A stretch of DNA of 64,000 nt, from assembly GCF_003464085.1 (NCBI RefSeq), contig NZ_QSDR01000003.1, positions 62,001 to 126,000 of the forward strand, in the 5' to 3' direction. Source of the DNA: Clostridium sp. AM58-1XD. GTDB taxonomy: Bacteria > Bacillota > Clostridia > Lachnospirales > Lachnospiraceae. The position numbers and the translations under genes are program-made. The notes under the pieces were generated by a model that was given only the letters and a program-made list of their open reading frames with translations, was not told the DNA's origin and made no database searches. This document shows, in pieces, positions 27,251-37,524 of the stretch (position 1 is its first letter; every line of letters begins with the position of its first letter).

Positions 27251-29155
27251 ATGGTCAAAATATTGGTCACTATTCCACATATGGATATGAAGGAACGCTT
27301 TGAGAAAGTTACTTCAAAATTGAAGATTCCGGATAATGTGAGCATAGAGCTGCGTCATATATTTGGAACACCGCAGTCGCTGGCTGATAATAAGGATGCC
27401 GATATTATTGTGGCACGCGGTATGACCTTTGATTACCTTCGAACGATTTTTCCGGACAAACATATGATAAGGATACAGCTGACCAGCTTTGACATCTTTG
27501 ACGCGCTGGTACGTGCAAGAGATGAATTCCATCCGAATAAAATAGGGCTTTGTATCCACAATCAGGAGATACGGACTTTAGGCAGTCTGGAAGAACTGTG
27601 CAGGGCAAAAATTGAGTTATATGACGTTTGGGATGAAAAAAGTTCCCATGAAGTGATTGAAAAAGGTGTTGCAGCCGGAGTGGATGTATTTGTAGCTGCA
27701 GGTACAATTTGTGGATTCTGTGATGAAAAAGGTCTCTCGAGAGTCCATATTGAAACGAAAGACGAGGCGATTGATTCAGCAATTCGTTCCGCTGTCAGCG
27801 TAGCTAAGACAATCAATATGGAACGTATGAAATCGAGCCTCATGTATACGATTTTAAATAACGATGAAGATTCGATTATCGCTGTCAGCGAAGAGGGAAA
27901 AGTGCTGGCTGCCAATAATCAGGCATACCGTACATTCCAGGTATCGACAACAGAACGAATTATCGGACAGCCGGTAGAGAAAATCTATCGTAAATTCAAC
28001 TGGAAGCAGACTGAGAAGAATAACAGGATCAAGGCTTCCGAGCTGATTGAACTAAAAGGGAAAAAATACTATATTGAATATCATCCGATTATTGATGATT
28101 CGACAGGTTCCGGTACACTGATTGTAACAAAGAGTGCGGAACAGATTCAGGAAACAGAAATCAAAATCAGGCAGAGTTTAAGCGAACAGGGCCTGACTGC
28201 AAAATATACATTTGACGATATTATCGGTTCCAGTCCGGCGATTAAGGACAACATCAGGATGGCAAGAAGATACAGCAGGGTAGACTCCAACGTCCTGATT
28301 ATGGGAGAAACCGGTACTGGAAAGGAACTATTTGCGCACAGTATTCATCAGGAGAGCAGCAGAAGCAATGAGCCTTTTGTAGCCCTTAACTGCGCGGCAC
28401 TCCCGGAAAATCTTCTGGAAAGCGAACTGTTCGGATATGAACCGGGAGCGTTTTCAGGAGCTTCAAAAGGCGGAAAAATCGGATTGTTCGAACTGGCTCA
28501 CAGAGGAACCATTTTCCTGGATGAGATCGGAGAACTGCCGATTACCCTTCAGGCGAAGTTGCTCCGGGTGCTTCAGGAGAAAGAGATCAGAAGGATCGGA
28601 AGCGACAGGGTGAAGCCAATTGATGTCCGTGTGATTTCAGCTACGAATATCAACATAGAAAAGCAGATTGAAGAGGGAAATTTCAGATCCGACTTATATT
28701 ACCGTCTCAACCTTCTGGATATCGTGATTCCTCCGCTGCGCGAGAGGAAAGAAGACGTACAGGATCTGGTGGACTTCTATCTGACCAGATTTGCATGTGA
28801 CATGCGAAGAAGCATTCCCAGGGTGTCCAAGGGAGCAGCCAGAATGCTGAGAGAATACGACTGGATGGGAAACGTAAGAGAGCTGAGAAATATCTGTGAA
28901 AAGCTGATCGTTTTAAACGATACGGCAGAGATTGGTGAAGAAGAGCTCTGCCATCTGAAGATATTCAAGGATTACCAGAAACGGGTAAAGAAAAAGAGTG
29001 AGAAAAAAGAAGATTACGACGAAATATACGAACAGCTTCAACCCCGCCGAAAGAAGCAGGATATTGCAAAGGAACTGGGCGTAAGCAGAACGACGTTGTG
29101 GCGTATGGCCAAAAGGCAGGAAAAGCTGAATCATTTGGGGGAGTATAATGAATAA
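27251..29155 (+). CDS. Sigma-54-dependent activator with PrpR-type sensor domain
   Basis: A 634-aa enhancer-binding protein. Residues about 1-190 fit the PrpR N-terminal ligand domain (ILVTIPHMDM..., ADIIVARG, VFVAAGTICG), about 200-300 a PAS domain, about 320-550 the AAA+ sigma-54 interaction domain, and about 590-625 a Fis-type helix-turn-helix (KKQDIAKELGVSRTTLWRMAKR). Walker A is GETGTGKE; the sigma-54 contact loop is GAFSGA (Ser for Thr); YRLN and PLRER follow. It lies downstream of the sigma-54 transketolase operon and is the obvious activator of both sigma-54 promoters in the window. The ligand is probably a pathway acid. Confidence 0.93.
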   Translation: MVKILVTIPHMDMKERFEKVTSKLKIPDNVSIELRHIFGTPQSLADNKDADIIVARGMTFDYLRTIFPDKHMIRIQLTSFDIFDALVRARDEFHPNKIGLCIHNQEIRTLGSLEELCRAKIELYDVWDEKSSHEVIEKGVAAGVDVFVAAGTICGFCDEKGLSRVHIETKDEAIDSAIRSAVSVAKTINMERMKSSLMYTILNNDEDSIIAVSEEGKVLAANNQAYRTFQVSTTERIIGQPVEKIYRKFNWKQTEKNNRIKASELIELKGKKYYIEYHPIIDDSTGSGTLIVTKSAEQIQETEIKIRQSLSEQGLTAKYTFDDIIGSSPAIKDNIRMARRYSRVDSNVLIMGETGTGKELFAHSIHQESSRSNEPFVALNCAALPENLLESELFGYEPGAFSGASKGGKIGLFELAHRGTIFLDEIGELPITLQAKLLRVLQEKEIRRIGSDRVKPIDVRVISATNINIEKQIEEGNFRSDLYYRLNLLDIVIPPLRERKEDVQDLVDFYLTRFACDMRRSIPRVSKGAARMLREYDWMGNVRELRNICEKLIVLNDTAEIGEEELCHLKIFKDYQKRVKKKSEKKEDYDEIYEQLQPRRKKQDIAKELGVSRTTLWRMAKRQEKLNHLGEYNE

Positions 29156-30140
29156 TAGAATTTTAAACAACGCCAGACTCTCCGTATCGGAATTATCACT
29201 GGGTACATGGGCATTCTCCGGAGCAGCCGTATGGGGGCCCTGTGATGAAACAGCGGCAGTGGATACGGTACACTGCGCGTTGGATTATGGAATTAATCTA
29301 ATTGATACTGCAGAAAAATATGGAAATGGTATGGCTGAGATCGTGCTTGGAAAAGCGCTTGCAGGAAAGAGGCATCAGGCGGTTGTGGCATCAAAACCGG
29401 CTGCCGTCCATATGCATAAAGAAGATATTATAAAAACATGTGAAGACAGCCTGAAGCGGCTCCAGACAGACTATATTGACATTTATCAGATCCACTGGCC
29501 GAATCCGTCGATACCGGTGGATGAGACGTATGAAGGACTGGAACAGCTGAAAAAAGACGGAAAAATTCTGGCCGTAGGTGTCTGCAATCATGGAGAAGGA
29601 GCTCTGAGAGAAAAGGGTAACTGGGAAATCGTTACGGACCAGCTGCCATATTCTCTGATCTGGCGCGTGGGAGAAAAGCATTTCACTTCGGATCTGAAAA
29701 AAAGAGAAATTGCAGTATGGGCCTACAGCCCGCTGTCTCAGGGCCTGCTCACGGGAAAATATCTGTCTGTAGGCGAGGTGCCGTTAAACCGCCGGACAAC
29801 GAGGATCTACGATTCTAAATGGGGAGCGGGGCGCCATACGGACAGCGGCTATGAAGGCGTTGTATTTCCGTTTCTTCGTAAGCTTAACGAAATGTGTACA
29901 GAATCAGGCTATACGATGACAAATGTGGCGATGCAGTTTTTGAAGAGGAAACAGATCGTTGCCAGCGTACTTGCAGGAGCCAGAAACATAAGCCAGCTGA
30001 CTCAGAACATCGAGGCGTTTGAAAAACCTGTGGCGGATGACTTTATGGAACAGGTGGAGAAGATGTCCCTGGATTTAAAGGCTCACATGGGTGACAATGC
30101 AGATTTGTGGGAAAATCAGAACGGCGGAAGGATCTATTGA
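29148..30140 (+). CDS. Aldo/keto reductase family protein
   Basis: A 330-aa NADPH-dependent aldo/keto reductase barrel. The catalytic tetrad is visible: Asp and Tyr in NLIDTAEKYGNG, Lys in VVASKPAA, His in YQIHWPNP. The C-terminal cofactor region includes VASVLAGARNISQLTQN. Overlap of eight bases with the activator gene suggests joint transcription. It probably reduces an aldehyde or keto-acid from the associated pathway; the substrate is unknown. Confidence 0.88.
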   Translation: MNNRILNNARLSVSELSLGTWAFSGAAVWGPCDETAAVDTVHCALDYGINLIDTAEKYGNGMAEIVLGKALAGKRHQAVVASKPAAVHMHKEDIIKTCEDSLKRLQTDYIDIYQIHWPNPSIPVDETYEGLEQLKKDGKILAVGVCNHGEGALREKGNWEIVTDQLPYSLIWRVGEKHFTSDLKKREIAVWAYSPLSQGLLTGKYLSVGEVPLNRRTTRIYDSKWGAGRHTDSGYEGVVFPFLRKLNEMCTESGYTMTNVAMQFLKRKQIVASVLAGARNISQLTQNIEAFEKPVADDFMEQVEKMSLDLKAHMGDNADLWENQNGGRIY

Positions 30141-30179
30141 CCAGACTCGGTCTTTATAATATCTTAATACTTTTTTCAG

Positions 30180-30219
30180 TGCCCTTAATGTGATGGTAAT
30201 ATCATGTTAAGGGCATTTG
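30180..30219 (+). terminator. Hairpin after the aldo/keto reductase gene
   Basis: TGCCCTTAA (30180-30188) pairs with TTAAGGGCA (30207-30215), with weak inner pairing and TTT behind. A TATAAT at 30223-30228 directly follows and may be the -10 of the next operon, though no good -35 was found. Confidence 0.5.
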
Positions 30220-30312
30220 TAGTATAATTGTAACTGTAAGACGGCGAAGATGCGGCCGGAATCCATATACGGATAAGAACGAATATTAATGATAAAACAG
30301 GAGGCAGACTTT

Positions 30313-31863
30313 ATGGAGGATTTTCGCTCAGACAGGTTGCAGGGGCGGCAGGACGGCGGGGATGCGGCAAAGAGTCTGCTGCTTTTAGCGGCGTCAACAG
30401 GAGTAGGCATGATTTTCAGACGGGCGGGATTTTCAGACGCCAATATTATTATGGTATATATTCTGGGGGTGCTGATTACTGCCGTTGTGACGTCAAGGCG
30501 CATATACAGTCTGGTATCATCTGTCGTAAGCGTTCTGGCATTCAACTATTTTTTTACAGTGCCGTATTTGACGCTGAAGGCATACAACAGTGATTACCCT
30601 GTTACTTTTATTATCATGTTCCTGTCTGCCTTCATAACAGGAACGCTGGCAGTCAGGATGAAGCAGCAGACAAAACAGGCGGCCGAGGCAGCATACCGGA
30701 CGCAGATTCTGCTGGAAACGAATCAGCTGATTCAGAAGGGAAAAGGAAAAGAAGAAATCGTATCTGTAGTGGCAAATCAGCTGGTGAAGCTATTAAAACG
30801 TAATATCGTGGTTTATCTGGCAGATAACGGGACTCTTACGGAACCAATGTGCTTTGCGGCCTGCGGCGAAATGATCCCTGATGAATATACAGGAGACAAC
30901 GAAAGGGCCACGGCCGATCTGGTGCGCAAAACGGGAAGTCCGGCAGGAGCGACAACGGATGTGCTGGGAAATGAAAAGTGTCTTTATCTTCCTGTTCACA
31001 TAGGAGAAGCCATTTATGGAGTGGTTGGGATTGCTGTGCCTTCCAGTCCTCTCGATACCTTTGAAAATCATATGGTCCGTTCCATTCTGGGAGAATGCGC
31101 ACTGGCATTGGAGAATGAAACGTCGTTGAGAGAGAGGGAACAAAGCGCCCTCATGGCAAAAAATGAACAGCTCCGGGCTAATCTGCTGAGGTCGATCTCT
31201 CATGATCTCAGGACTCCTCTGACGTCGATTTCGGGAAATGCCGATATACTGATTACGAATTCGGAAGATATGGACGCTTCCGGCCGGCGCCAAATGTATC
31301 TGGATATCTATGACGATGCCAGATGGCTGATTAATCTGGTGGAAAATATGCTGGCTGTTACCAGAATTGAGGATGGAACGATGAGGCTGAGAATGTCCGC
31401 AGAACTGATGGATGAGGTGATTGCTGAGGCATTGAAGCATGTGAACCGGAAAAAACAGGAACATAAAATTACGGTATGCCAGCCGGAGGAGTTTTTTCTT
31501 GCCAAAATGGATGCGAGGCTGATCGTACAGGTCATCATTAACCTTGTGGACAACGCGATCAAATATACGCCTCCCGGATCGGAGATCGTTTTGCATACGT
31601 ATGACAGAGACGGTATGGTGGTTGTCGATGTATCTGATAACGGCGACGGAATTGGCGATGAGGAGAAAAAGAGAATTTTTGATATGTTCTATACGGTAAA
31701 CAAAGGGGCGGCGGACAGCCGCAGAAGCCTGGGGCTCGGCCTGGCGCTCTGCAGATCAATTATAACGGCGCATGGGGGAGAGATTTTCGTACTTGACAAT
31801 TGTCCGAAGGGGACGGTTTTTCGATTTACGCTGCCGAAAGAGGAGGTAACATTACATGAATAA
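30313..31863 (+). CDS. KdpD-like sensor histidine kinase lacking the N-terminal sensor
   Basis: Start set at ATG 30313, eight bases after AGGAGG. About 516 aa: four membrane segments (about 20-110) of the KdpD DUF4118 type, a GAF-like domain (about 130-265), a dimerisation helix with the phospho-His (RSISHDLRTPLTSISGN) and an ATPase domain (NLVDNAIKYTPPGSE, DNGDGIG, SLGLGLALC). The KdpD/UspA-like cytoplasmic N-terminal domain of full KdpD is absent. It is paired with a response regulator (eight-base overlap). No kdpFABC genes are in the window, so the target is unclear. Confidence 0.88.
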   Translation: MEDFRSDRLQGRQDGGDAAKSLLLLAASTGVGMIFRRAGFSDANIIMVYILGVLITAVVTSRRIYSLVSSVVSVLAFNYFFTVPYLTLKAYNSDYPVTFIIMFLSAFITGTLAVRMKQQTKQAAEAAYRTQILLETNQLIQKGKGKEEIVSVVANQLVKLLKRNIVVYLADNGTLTEPMCFAACGEMIPDEYTGDNERATADLVRKTGSPAGATTDVLGNEKCLYLPVHIGEAIYGVVGIAVPSSPLDTFENHMVRSILGECALALENETSLREREQSALMAKNEQLRANLLRSISHDLRTPLTSISGNADILITNSEDMDASGRRQMYLDIYDDARWLINLVENMLAVTRIEDGTMRLRMSAELMDEVIAEALKHVNRKKQEHKITVCQPEEFFLAKMDARLIVQVIINLVDNAIKYTPPGSEIVLHTYDRDGMVVVDVSDNGDGIGDEEKKRIFDMFYTVNKGAADSRRSLGLGLALCRSIITAHGGEIFVLDNCPKGTVFRFTLPKEEVTLHE

Positions 31864-32554
31864 GCCATTAATTCTTGTTGTAGAGGATGATACTGCTATT
31901 CGAAATCTGATTTCAACTACACTGGAAACACATAACTATCGGTATATTACGGCCTCTAACGGGGAATCTGCAATACTGGGCGCGGTATCCAATAATCCAG
32001 ATGTCATGCTTCTGGACCTTGGACTTCCGGATATCGATGGAATTGAAATCATAGAAAAGGTGCGTTCCTGGTCCAAACTGCCAATTATCGTTATCAGCGC
32101 CAGGAGCGAAGAAACAGATAAAATAGAAGCTCTGGATGCAGGGGCAGATGATTACCTTACAAAACCATTTTCTGTAGAGGAGCTGCTGGCCAGGCTTCGG
32201 GTTACCTTCCGACGCCTCAGCTATCAGGACAGCAGCTGTGGAGCAGATACGGCTGTATTTGAAAACGGAGATTTAAAAATCGATTATTCGGCCGGATGTG
32301 TCTACCTGAATTCAGAAGAACTGCATCTGACACCGATTGAATATAAGCTTCTCTGCCTTCTTGCGAAAAACGTGGGGAAGGTGCTGACCCATTCTTATAT
32401 TACAAGGGAAGTATGGGGCAGCTCGTGGGATAACGATGTCGCTTCTCTAAGGGTATTTATGGCAACTCTGCGCAAAAAAATCGAAAAGGACTCTTCGGTG
32501 CCACAGTATATTCAGACCCATGTTGGAATTGGCTACCGGATGCTGAGAGTGTAA
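31856..32554 (+). CDS. KdpE-like OmpR-family response regulator
   Basis: A 232-aa two-domain regulator: a receiver domain with the phospho-Asp in DVMLLDLGLPDIDG and Lys in YLTKPF, then an OmpR-type winged helix (LTPIEYKLLCLLAKNVGKVLTH ... HVGIGYRM, split here). It overlaps the kinase gene, so the pair is one transcription unit. KdpE control of potassium uptake is the family precedent, but here it is not linked to transporter genes. Confidence 0.9.
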   Translation: MNKPLILVVEDDTAIRNLISTTLETHNYRYITASNGESAILGAVSNNPDVMLLDLGLPDIDGIEIIEKVRSWSKLPIIVISARSEETDKIEALDAGADDYLTKPFSVEELLARLRVTFRRLSYQDSSCGADTAVFENGDLKIDYSAGCVYLNSEELHLTPIEYKLLCLLAKNVGKVLTHSYITREVWGSSWDNDVASLRVFMATLRKKIEKDSSVPQYIQTHVGIGYRMLRV

Positions 32555-32603
32555 GATAAAATTACCGATTGTTTGATACAATATAAAAAGAGGATGCTGT
32601 TTT

Positions 32604-33443
32604 TTACAGGTGATTACTGGCTTTTGTTTCAGGATGGCTTTCGCTGCCACCGTCTTCATAATCGCCGTAGCCGTCTTTATTATCACCATTCCCGTAATCA
32701 TCATAGCTGTTATAATCATCATAGTTATTATAGTCATCATAACTGTCATAATCATCATAACCGCCGTAGCCGCCATAATCATTAAAAAAATCAAAGATAT
32801 CAAAATCTGGCATATCATAATACGGCATATTGTAATACGGATCGCTTCCAGAATAATAATCGGAGTAGGTGTCATAGGGGTCCGTTTCCGTTTCAGCTGT
32901 AAACGGAAGGGCTGATTTCTGATAGATGAGCTGAAACTCGTCGATCTCTTTTGGTACGACAAAAATCAGATTACCGGTACGGGAAGACTTCTTAAAAAGA
33001 CGGATTTCGTTATTATAGTCGGGCAGCTGATCTCCGATATATGCGTCTGTTTCCGGCGTTACTGCATATCCGCCGAGATCCTTCCATGTAATCATAAATG
33101 AGGTGCTGTCTATGTATAGAACAGCCGAGTTCTCGAAGCGGCTGTCTGCGGTAATGTTGACAACAAGAAAACGCCAGTCCTCATCTCCCGGTGATTCTGA
33201 TTCATATGTCTTATAGAGCCCGGCTGAGTTGATCTCCAGGTTTAATACATTTGTTCTCAGTTTGCCGCCCTCTTTCAGAACAGTCATGTTATCGGGACAT
33301 TTTAGCCCTACGGGCGTCTGTATTTCCTCATCCTGCACATCATTGGAGGTATCCAGAGGCTGGTTTGGAAACGGGTAATAAAAACAGCCGGATGTCAAAA
33401 GACAGCAGCCGGTTATTCCTGCTGTAAGAATGATCTTTTTCAT
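32604..33443 (-). CDS. Lipoprotein with Tyr/Asp/Gly-rich repetitive tail
   Basis: A 279-aa secreted lipoprotein (lipobox LTSGC about residue 20). The middle (about 60-190) resembles a DUF4352-type beta-sandwich: WRFLVVNITADSRFENSAVLYID and a later YIGDQLPDY. The C-terminal 85 residues are a low-complexity DYDSYDDYNNYDDY-type repeat rich in Asp, Tyr, Asn and Gly, visible as TCATAATCATC runs in the DNA. It is transcribed opposite to the response regulator gene and divergent from gdpP. The role is unknown; a surface-exposed, very acidic tail could bind cations. Confidence 0.75.
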   Translation of the reverse strand: MKKIILTAGITGCCLLTSGCFYYPFPNQPLDTSNDVQDEEIQTPVGLKCPDNMTVLKEGGKLRTNVLNLEINSAGLYKTYESESPGDEDWRFLVVNITADSRFENSAVLYIDSTSFMITWKDLGGYAVTPETDAYIGDQLPDYNNEIRLFKKSSRTGNLIFVVPKEIDEFQLIYQKSALPFTAETETDPYDTYSDYYSGSDPYYNMPYYDMPDFDIFDFFNDYGGYGGYDDYDSYDDYNNYDDYNSYDDYGNGDNKDGYGDYEDGGSESHPETKASNHL

Positions 33444-33666
33444 AGTTGTCCCTCCAGATTCATTTAGTGATTGTTTCAGAGATATTGTACCATATTTTTT
33501 GTGGAAAAGGAGGGATTTAAGGAAAAGTATGGTGGAAAAAGCCGGAAATTGTAAGAAAAGACAACGAATTACAGATTATAGACGAAAATAATTTCTTGTG
33601 ATATACTGTATAAGATAAACAAACAGAATATAGTGGCTGAAAACACAACACGTAAGGAGACCGGAT

Positions 33667-35713
33667 ATGAAAGAAAAGGTGAAAGTCAGAGGGCAGCTGA
33701 AGATTTATCTGCAGTGGCCCCTTCTGATGACGGCATTAGTGGTTTTTATGAATCTGGTAGTCGGATGCATAAATTCCATCGCCGGGCTGATTATGTCAGT
33801 GTTTACGATTTTATATGCAGCAATTGCACTCTGGCTTTATATTTACAGGAGGAAAAAACTGCTGGGTGGTCTGGTAGAGTTTTCTTCGGAATATGCCTGG
33901 GTACAGAAGCAGCTTCTTTCAGAACTGGCGTTGCCGTATGCTCTTGCAGATGATGAGGGGCGGATTCTCTGGCTGAATGAAACGTTTTCAAAGATTCTGA
34001 CCGATGATAAGGGGAAAGTCATCAAAAAGAATCTTACGGCTCTTTTTCCGGAAGTTACGAAGGAAGTGCTGAATTCCAGAGAGGCGACCACCCTTCATAC
34101 GGTATATGGTCCATGCCGGTATCAGCTGGATTTAAAGCCTGTATTTCTGGATATGGAGCAGGAAAAAAAGCTGGGTATTCAGGATGAAGAGGAGAAGCTG
34201 ATTGCAATTTATCTATTTGATGAGACGCAGATTATTGAATATCGGAGAGAGATCGATAATCAGAAGATGGTCTGCGGCCTGATTTACCTGGATAATTATG
34301 AAGAAGCTCTGGAGAGCGTGGAAGAAGTAAGGCGCTCTCTTCTGACTGCGCTTATCGACAGGAGAGTCAGCAAATATATTAACGGCATGAACGGCATAGT
34401 CAAGAAGATCGAAAAGGACAAATATTTCTTCGCGATTAAGCAGGAATACGTGGAGACTCTGAGGGAAGGGAGATTTTCCATCCTGGAAGAGGTAAAGACC
34501 GTTAATATCGGAAATGAAATGGCGGTTACGCTGAGTATCGGTCTTGGAATGAACGGTGACAGTTATTCTCAGAATTATGATTTTGCCAGAGTTGCAATTG
34601 ATATGGCATTGGGCAGAGGCGGAGATCAGGCTGTTATCAAAGACGGAGTGAGAATCCAGTATTACGGCGGTAAGAGCCAGCAGGCAGAAAAGGCGACGAG
34701 AGTAAAGGCCAGAGTGAAGGCTCATGCTCTGAGAGAGCTGATGGAGACGAAAGACCGTCTCCTGATTATGGGACACAAGCTGGCGGATATTGATTCCCTG
34801 GGAGCGGCTGTAGGTATTTATCGTATCGCGACAGCGATGAATAAAAAAAGCAAATATCGTTATTAATGAAGTGACTTCTTCCGTACGTCCGATGATGGAC
34901 CGGTTTAAAAACAGCGGAGATTATCCGGACGATATGTTTATAAACGGGGCGAGAGCGATGGAGCTCTCCGACAGCACAGCTATGCTGGTGGTAGTAGACG
35001 TGAACAGGCCGAGCATTACGGATTCTCCGGAACTTCTGCAGAAAATAAAGACGATCGTTGTGCTGGACCATCACAGGCAGAGCAGCGAGATTATCAGCAG
35101 CGCCGTTTTGTCCTATGTGGAACCATTCGCCTCTTCTACATGTGAAATGGTGGCAGAGGTGCTTCAGTACATTGCCGACGGAATCAAGATGAAGCAGATC
35201 GAAGCCGACGCCATGTACGCAGGAATTGTAATTGATACAAATAATTTTACGAATCAGACAGGGGTCAGGACATTCGAAGCTGCCGCCTTTTTAAGGCGCT
35301 GCGGAGCCGATGTAACCAGGGTGAGAAAGATGTTCCGTGACGATATGGCTGATTATAAGGCCAAAGCAGTTGCAATCAGCAACGCAGAGGTGTTTGAAAA
35401 TGCATTTGCGATCAGCGTGTGTCCTTCTGATGGGCTGGAAAGCCCGATGATTGTAGGCGCACAGGCGGCGAATGAACTGATGGACATCTCAGGGATCAAG
35501 GCATCCATTGTTATGTCCTTATACAATGGCGTAATCTATGTGAGCGCCAGGTCGATTGATGAAGTGAATGTACAGGTTATGATGGAACAGCTTGGCGGAG
35601 GCGGTCACAGAACGATTGCCGGCGCACAGCTGACCGGATTGACCATTGAAGAGGCCGAAGAGAAGATTAAAGATGTGATTCGGTCCATGATTGAGAAAGG
35701 AGATATATCATAA
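33667..35713 (+). CDS. gdpP: GdpP cyclic-di-AMP phosphodiesterase (frameshifted)
   Basis: Two N-terminal membrane segments (about 17-60), a PAS-like domain, a degenerate GGDEF domain (about 170-300), then DHH ([18 protein letters not shown]) and DHHA1 ([13 protein letters not shown]) domains. It hydrolyses c-di-AMP at the membrane. At 34843-34849 a run of seven A shifts the frame; with six A it reads [19 protein letters not shown] and the protein is normal at about 680 aa. This homopolymer insertion is almost certainly a sequence error. It precedes rplI and dnaB, the usual Firmicutes order. Confidence 0.92.
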
Positions 35714-35714
35714 A

Positions 35715-36160
35715 ATGCAGATTGTATTATTAGAGGATGTAAAGGCTTTAGGAAAAAAGGGACAGATTGTCAATGTAAACGATGGATACGCAAGAAACTT
35801 TATCCTCCAAAGAAACTGGGGGTTGAGGCGAATTCAAAGAATCTGAATGATTTGAAGCTGCAGAAAGCCAACGAAAACAGAATTGCTGCTGAGCAGCTGG
35901 CAGCAGCGAAGGAACTGGCCGAAAAGCTGGCACAGTCTGCCATTACTTTGAAGATTAAGGCAGGAGAAGGCGGGAGAGCATTCGGATCAGTTTCCGGAAA
36001 GGAAATTGCCGGCGCCGTAAAAGACCAGCTCGGTTTGGAAATCGATAAGAAAAAGCTTGTGCTTCCGGAACCGTTGAAAACGTTAGGTACCCACGAAGTA
36101 CCTGTAAAACTGCACAAGGATGTAACAGGAAAGCTGGCTGTCAAAGTCATTGAGGCGTAA
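35715..36160 (+). CDS. rplI: 50S ribosomal protein L9 (frameshifted)
   Basis: ATG 35715 opens [29 protein letters not shown], written here only as a landmark in parts: [16 protein letters not shown] and DGYARNF. At about 35808 the frame slips. One extra C in CCTCCAAAG restores [15 protein letters not shown] and continues to the normal C-terminus (KLAVKVIEA), about 148 aa. L9 binds domain V of 23S rRNA. Lying between intact gdpP and dnaB contexts, the break is best explained as a base-calling error. Confidence 0.92.
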
Positions 36161-36189
36161 GCCCCATTCTCATTTCAGGAGATAAGATT

Positions 36190-37524
36190 ATGGATGAAGC
36201 TCTATTAAAACGTGTACTGCCCCACAGCGTGGAAGCGGAACAGTCGGTTATCGGTTCCATGCTGATGGACAGGGAAGCGATTATCGCTGCTTCTGAAATC
36301 GTGACGGGTGATGACTTTTATCAGAATCAATATGGTATTATGTTCGAATCCATGGTGGAGCTGTTTAACGAGGGAAAACCAGTCGATCTGGTAACACTTC
36401 AGAACCGGCTTAAGGAAAAGGATGTTCCTCCGGAAGTGAGCAGCCTGGAGTTTGTCCGTGATATTATTACGACGGTACCCACATCGGCCAATGTGAAATC
36501 CTATGCAAATATCGTAAGGGAAAAAGCAGTTCTAAGAAGACTGATTAAAGTAAATGAAGAGATAGCAAATACATGTTACGCCGGAAAAGAGAACCTGGAA
36601 GACATCCTTGCCCATACGGAAAAGTCCATTTTTGATCTGCTTCAGAGCAGAACCGGGGGCGATTTCGTACCTATTAAGCAGGTTGCATTAAACGTTCTGG
36701 AGAAAATTGAGATCGCTTCGAAGACAAAGGATACGGTGACAGGTATTCCGACCGGCTTTATCGATCTGGATTATAAGACCTCCGGCATGCAGCCGTCTGA
36801 TTTTGTTCTGATTGCAGCCAGGCCTTCTATGGGAAAGACGGCATTTGTCCTCAACCTTGTTGAACATGTAGCTGTTAAGAAAGGTTTTCCATGTATGGTA
36901 TTCAGCCTGGAAATGTCAAAAGAGCAGCTGGTTAACCGAATGCTTTCCATGGAGTCCAACGTGGATTCCCAAAAGCTTAGGACCGGGACGCTGACGGATG
37001 AGGACTGGGACGCTGTCGTGGAAGGTATTGGAGTGATCGGCAATTCCAAACTGATCATTGATGATACGCCGGGAATTTCCATAACAGAACTGCGTTCCAA
37101 ATGCAGAAAGATGAAACTGGAATATGGTCTGTCCATGGTAATCATCGACTATTTGCAGCTGATGTCAGGTTCAGGAAAGGGCGGAGATAACCGTCAGCAG
37201 GAAATTTCAGAAATTTCCAGATCTTTAAAAGCTCTGGCCAGGGAATTGAACGCTCCGGTCATAGCGCTGTCCCAGTTGAGCCGTGCCTGTGAGACGAGGC
37301 AGGACCACAGGCCTATGCTGTCTGACTTGAGAGAGTCAGGAGCAATTGAGCAGGATGCGGACGTTGTAATGTTCCTGTACAGGGACGATTACTATAATAA
37401 GGATACAGAGAATCCGAACATAGCAGAAGTTATCATTGCCAAACAGAGAAACGGCCCAATCGGCACAATCAATCTCGTATGGCGCCCAGAGTATACGAAG
37501 TTTGCGAATATGGCCAGGCAATAA
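36190..37524 (+). CDS. dnaB: Replicative DNA helicase DnaB
   Basis: A 444-aa hexameric helicase. N-terminal DnaB domain opens PHSVEAEQSVIGSMLMDREA; the C-terminal RecA-like motor has Walker A ARPSMGKTAF, Walker B region MVIIDYLQLM, and SQLSRACETRQDHRPMLSDL. It unwinds DNA at the replication fork and loads primase. It is intact, 29 bases after rplI, consistent with the conserved gdpP-rplI-dnaB order. Confidence 0.97.
   Translation: MDEALLKRVLPHSVEAEQSVIGSMLMDREAIIAASEIVTGDDFYQNQYGIMFESMVELFNEGKPVDLVTLQNRLKEKDVPPEVSSLEFVRDIITTVPTSANVKSYANIVREKAVLRRLIKVNEEIANTCYAGKENLEDILAHTEKSIFDLLQSRTGGDFVPIKQVALNVLEKIEIASKTKDTVTGIPTGFIDLDYKTSGMQPSDFVLIAARPSMGKTAFVLNLVEHVAVKKGFPCMVFSLEMSKEQLVNRMLSMESNVDSQKLRTGTLTDEDWDAVVEGIGVIGNSKLIIDDTPGISITELRSKCRKMKLEYGLSMVIIDYLQLMSGSGKGGDNRQQEISEISRSLKALARELNAPVIALSQLSRACETRQDHRPMLSDLRESGAIEQDADVVMFLYRDDYYNKDTENPNIAEVIIAKQRNGPIGTINLVWRPEYTKFANMARQ

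Noticed and set aside
32610..32915. Isoleucine/valine-rich plus-strand frame resembling membrane segments
   Set aside because: It is the mirror image of the Asp/Tyr-rich repeat of the minus-strand lipoprotein gene.
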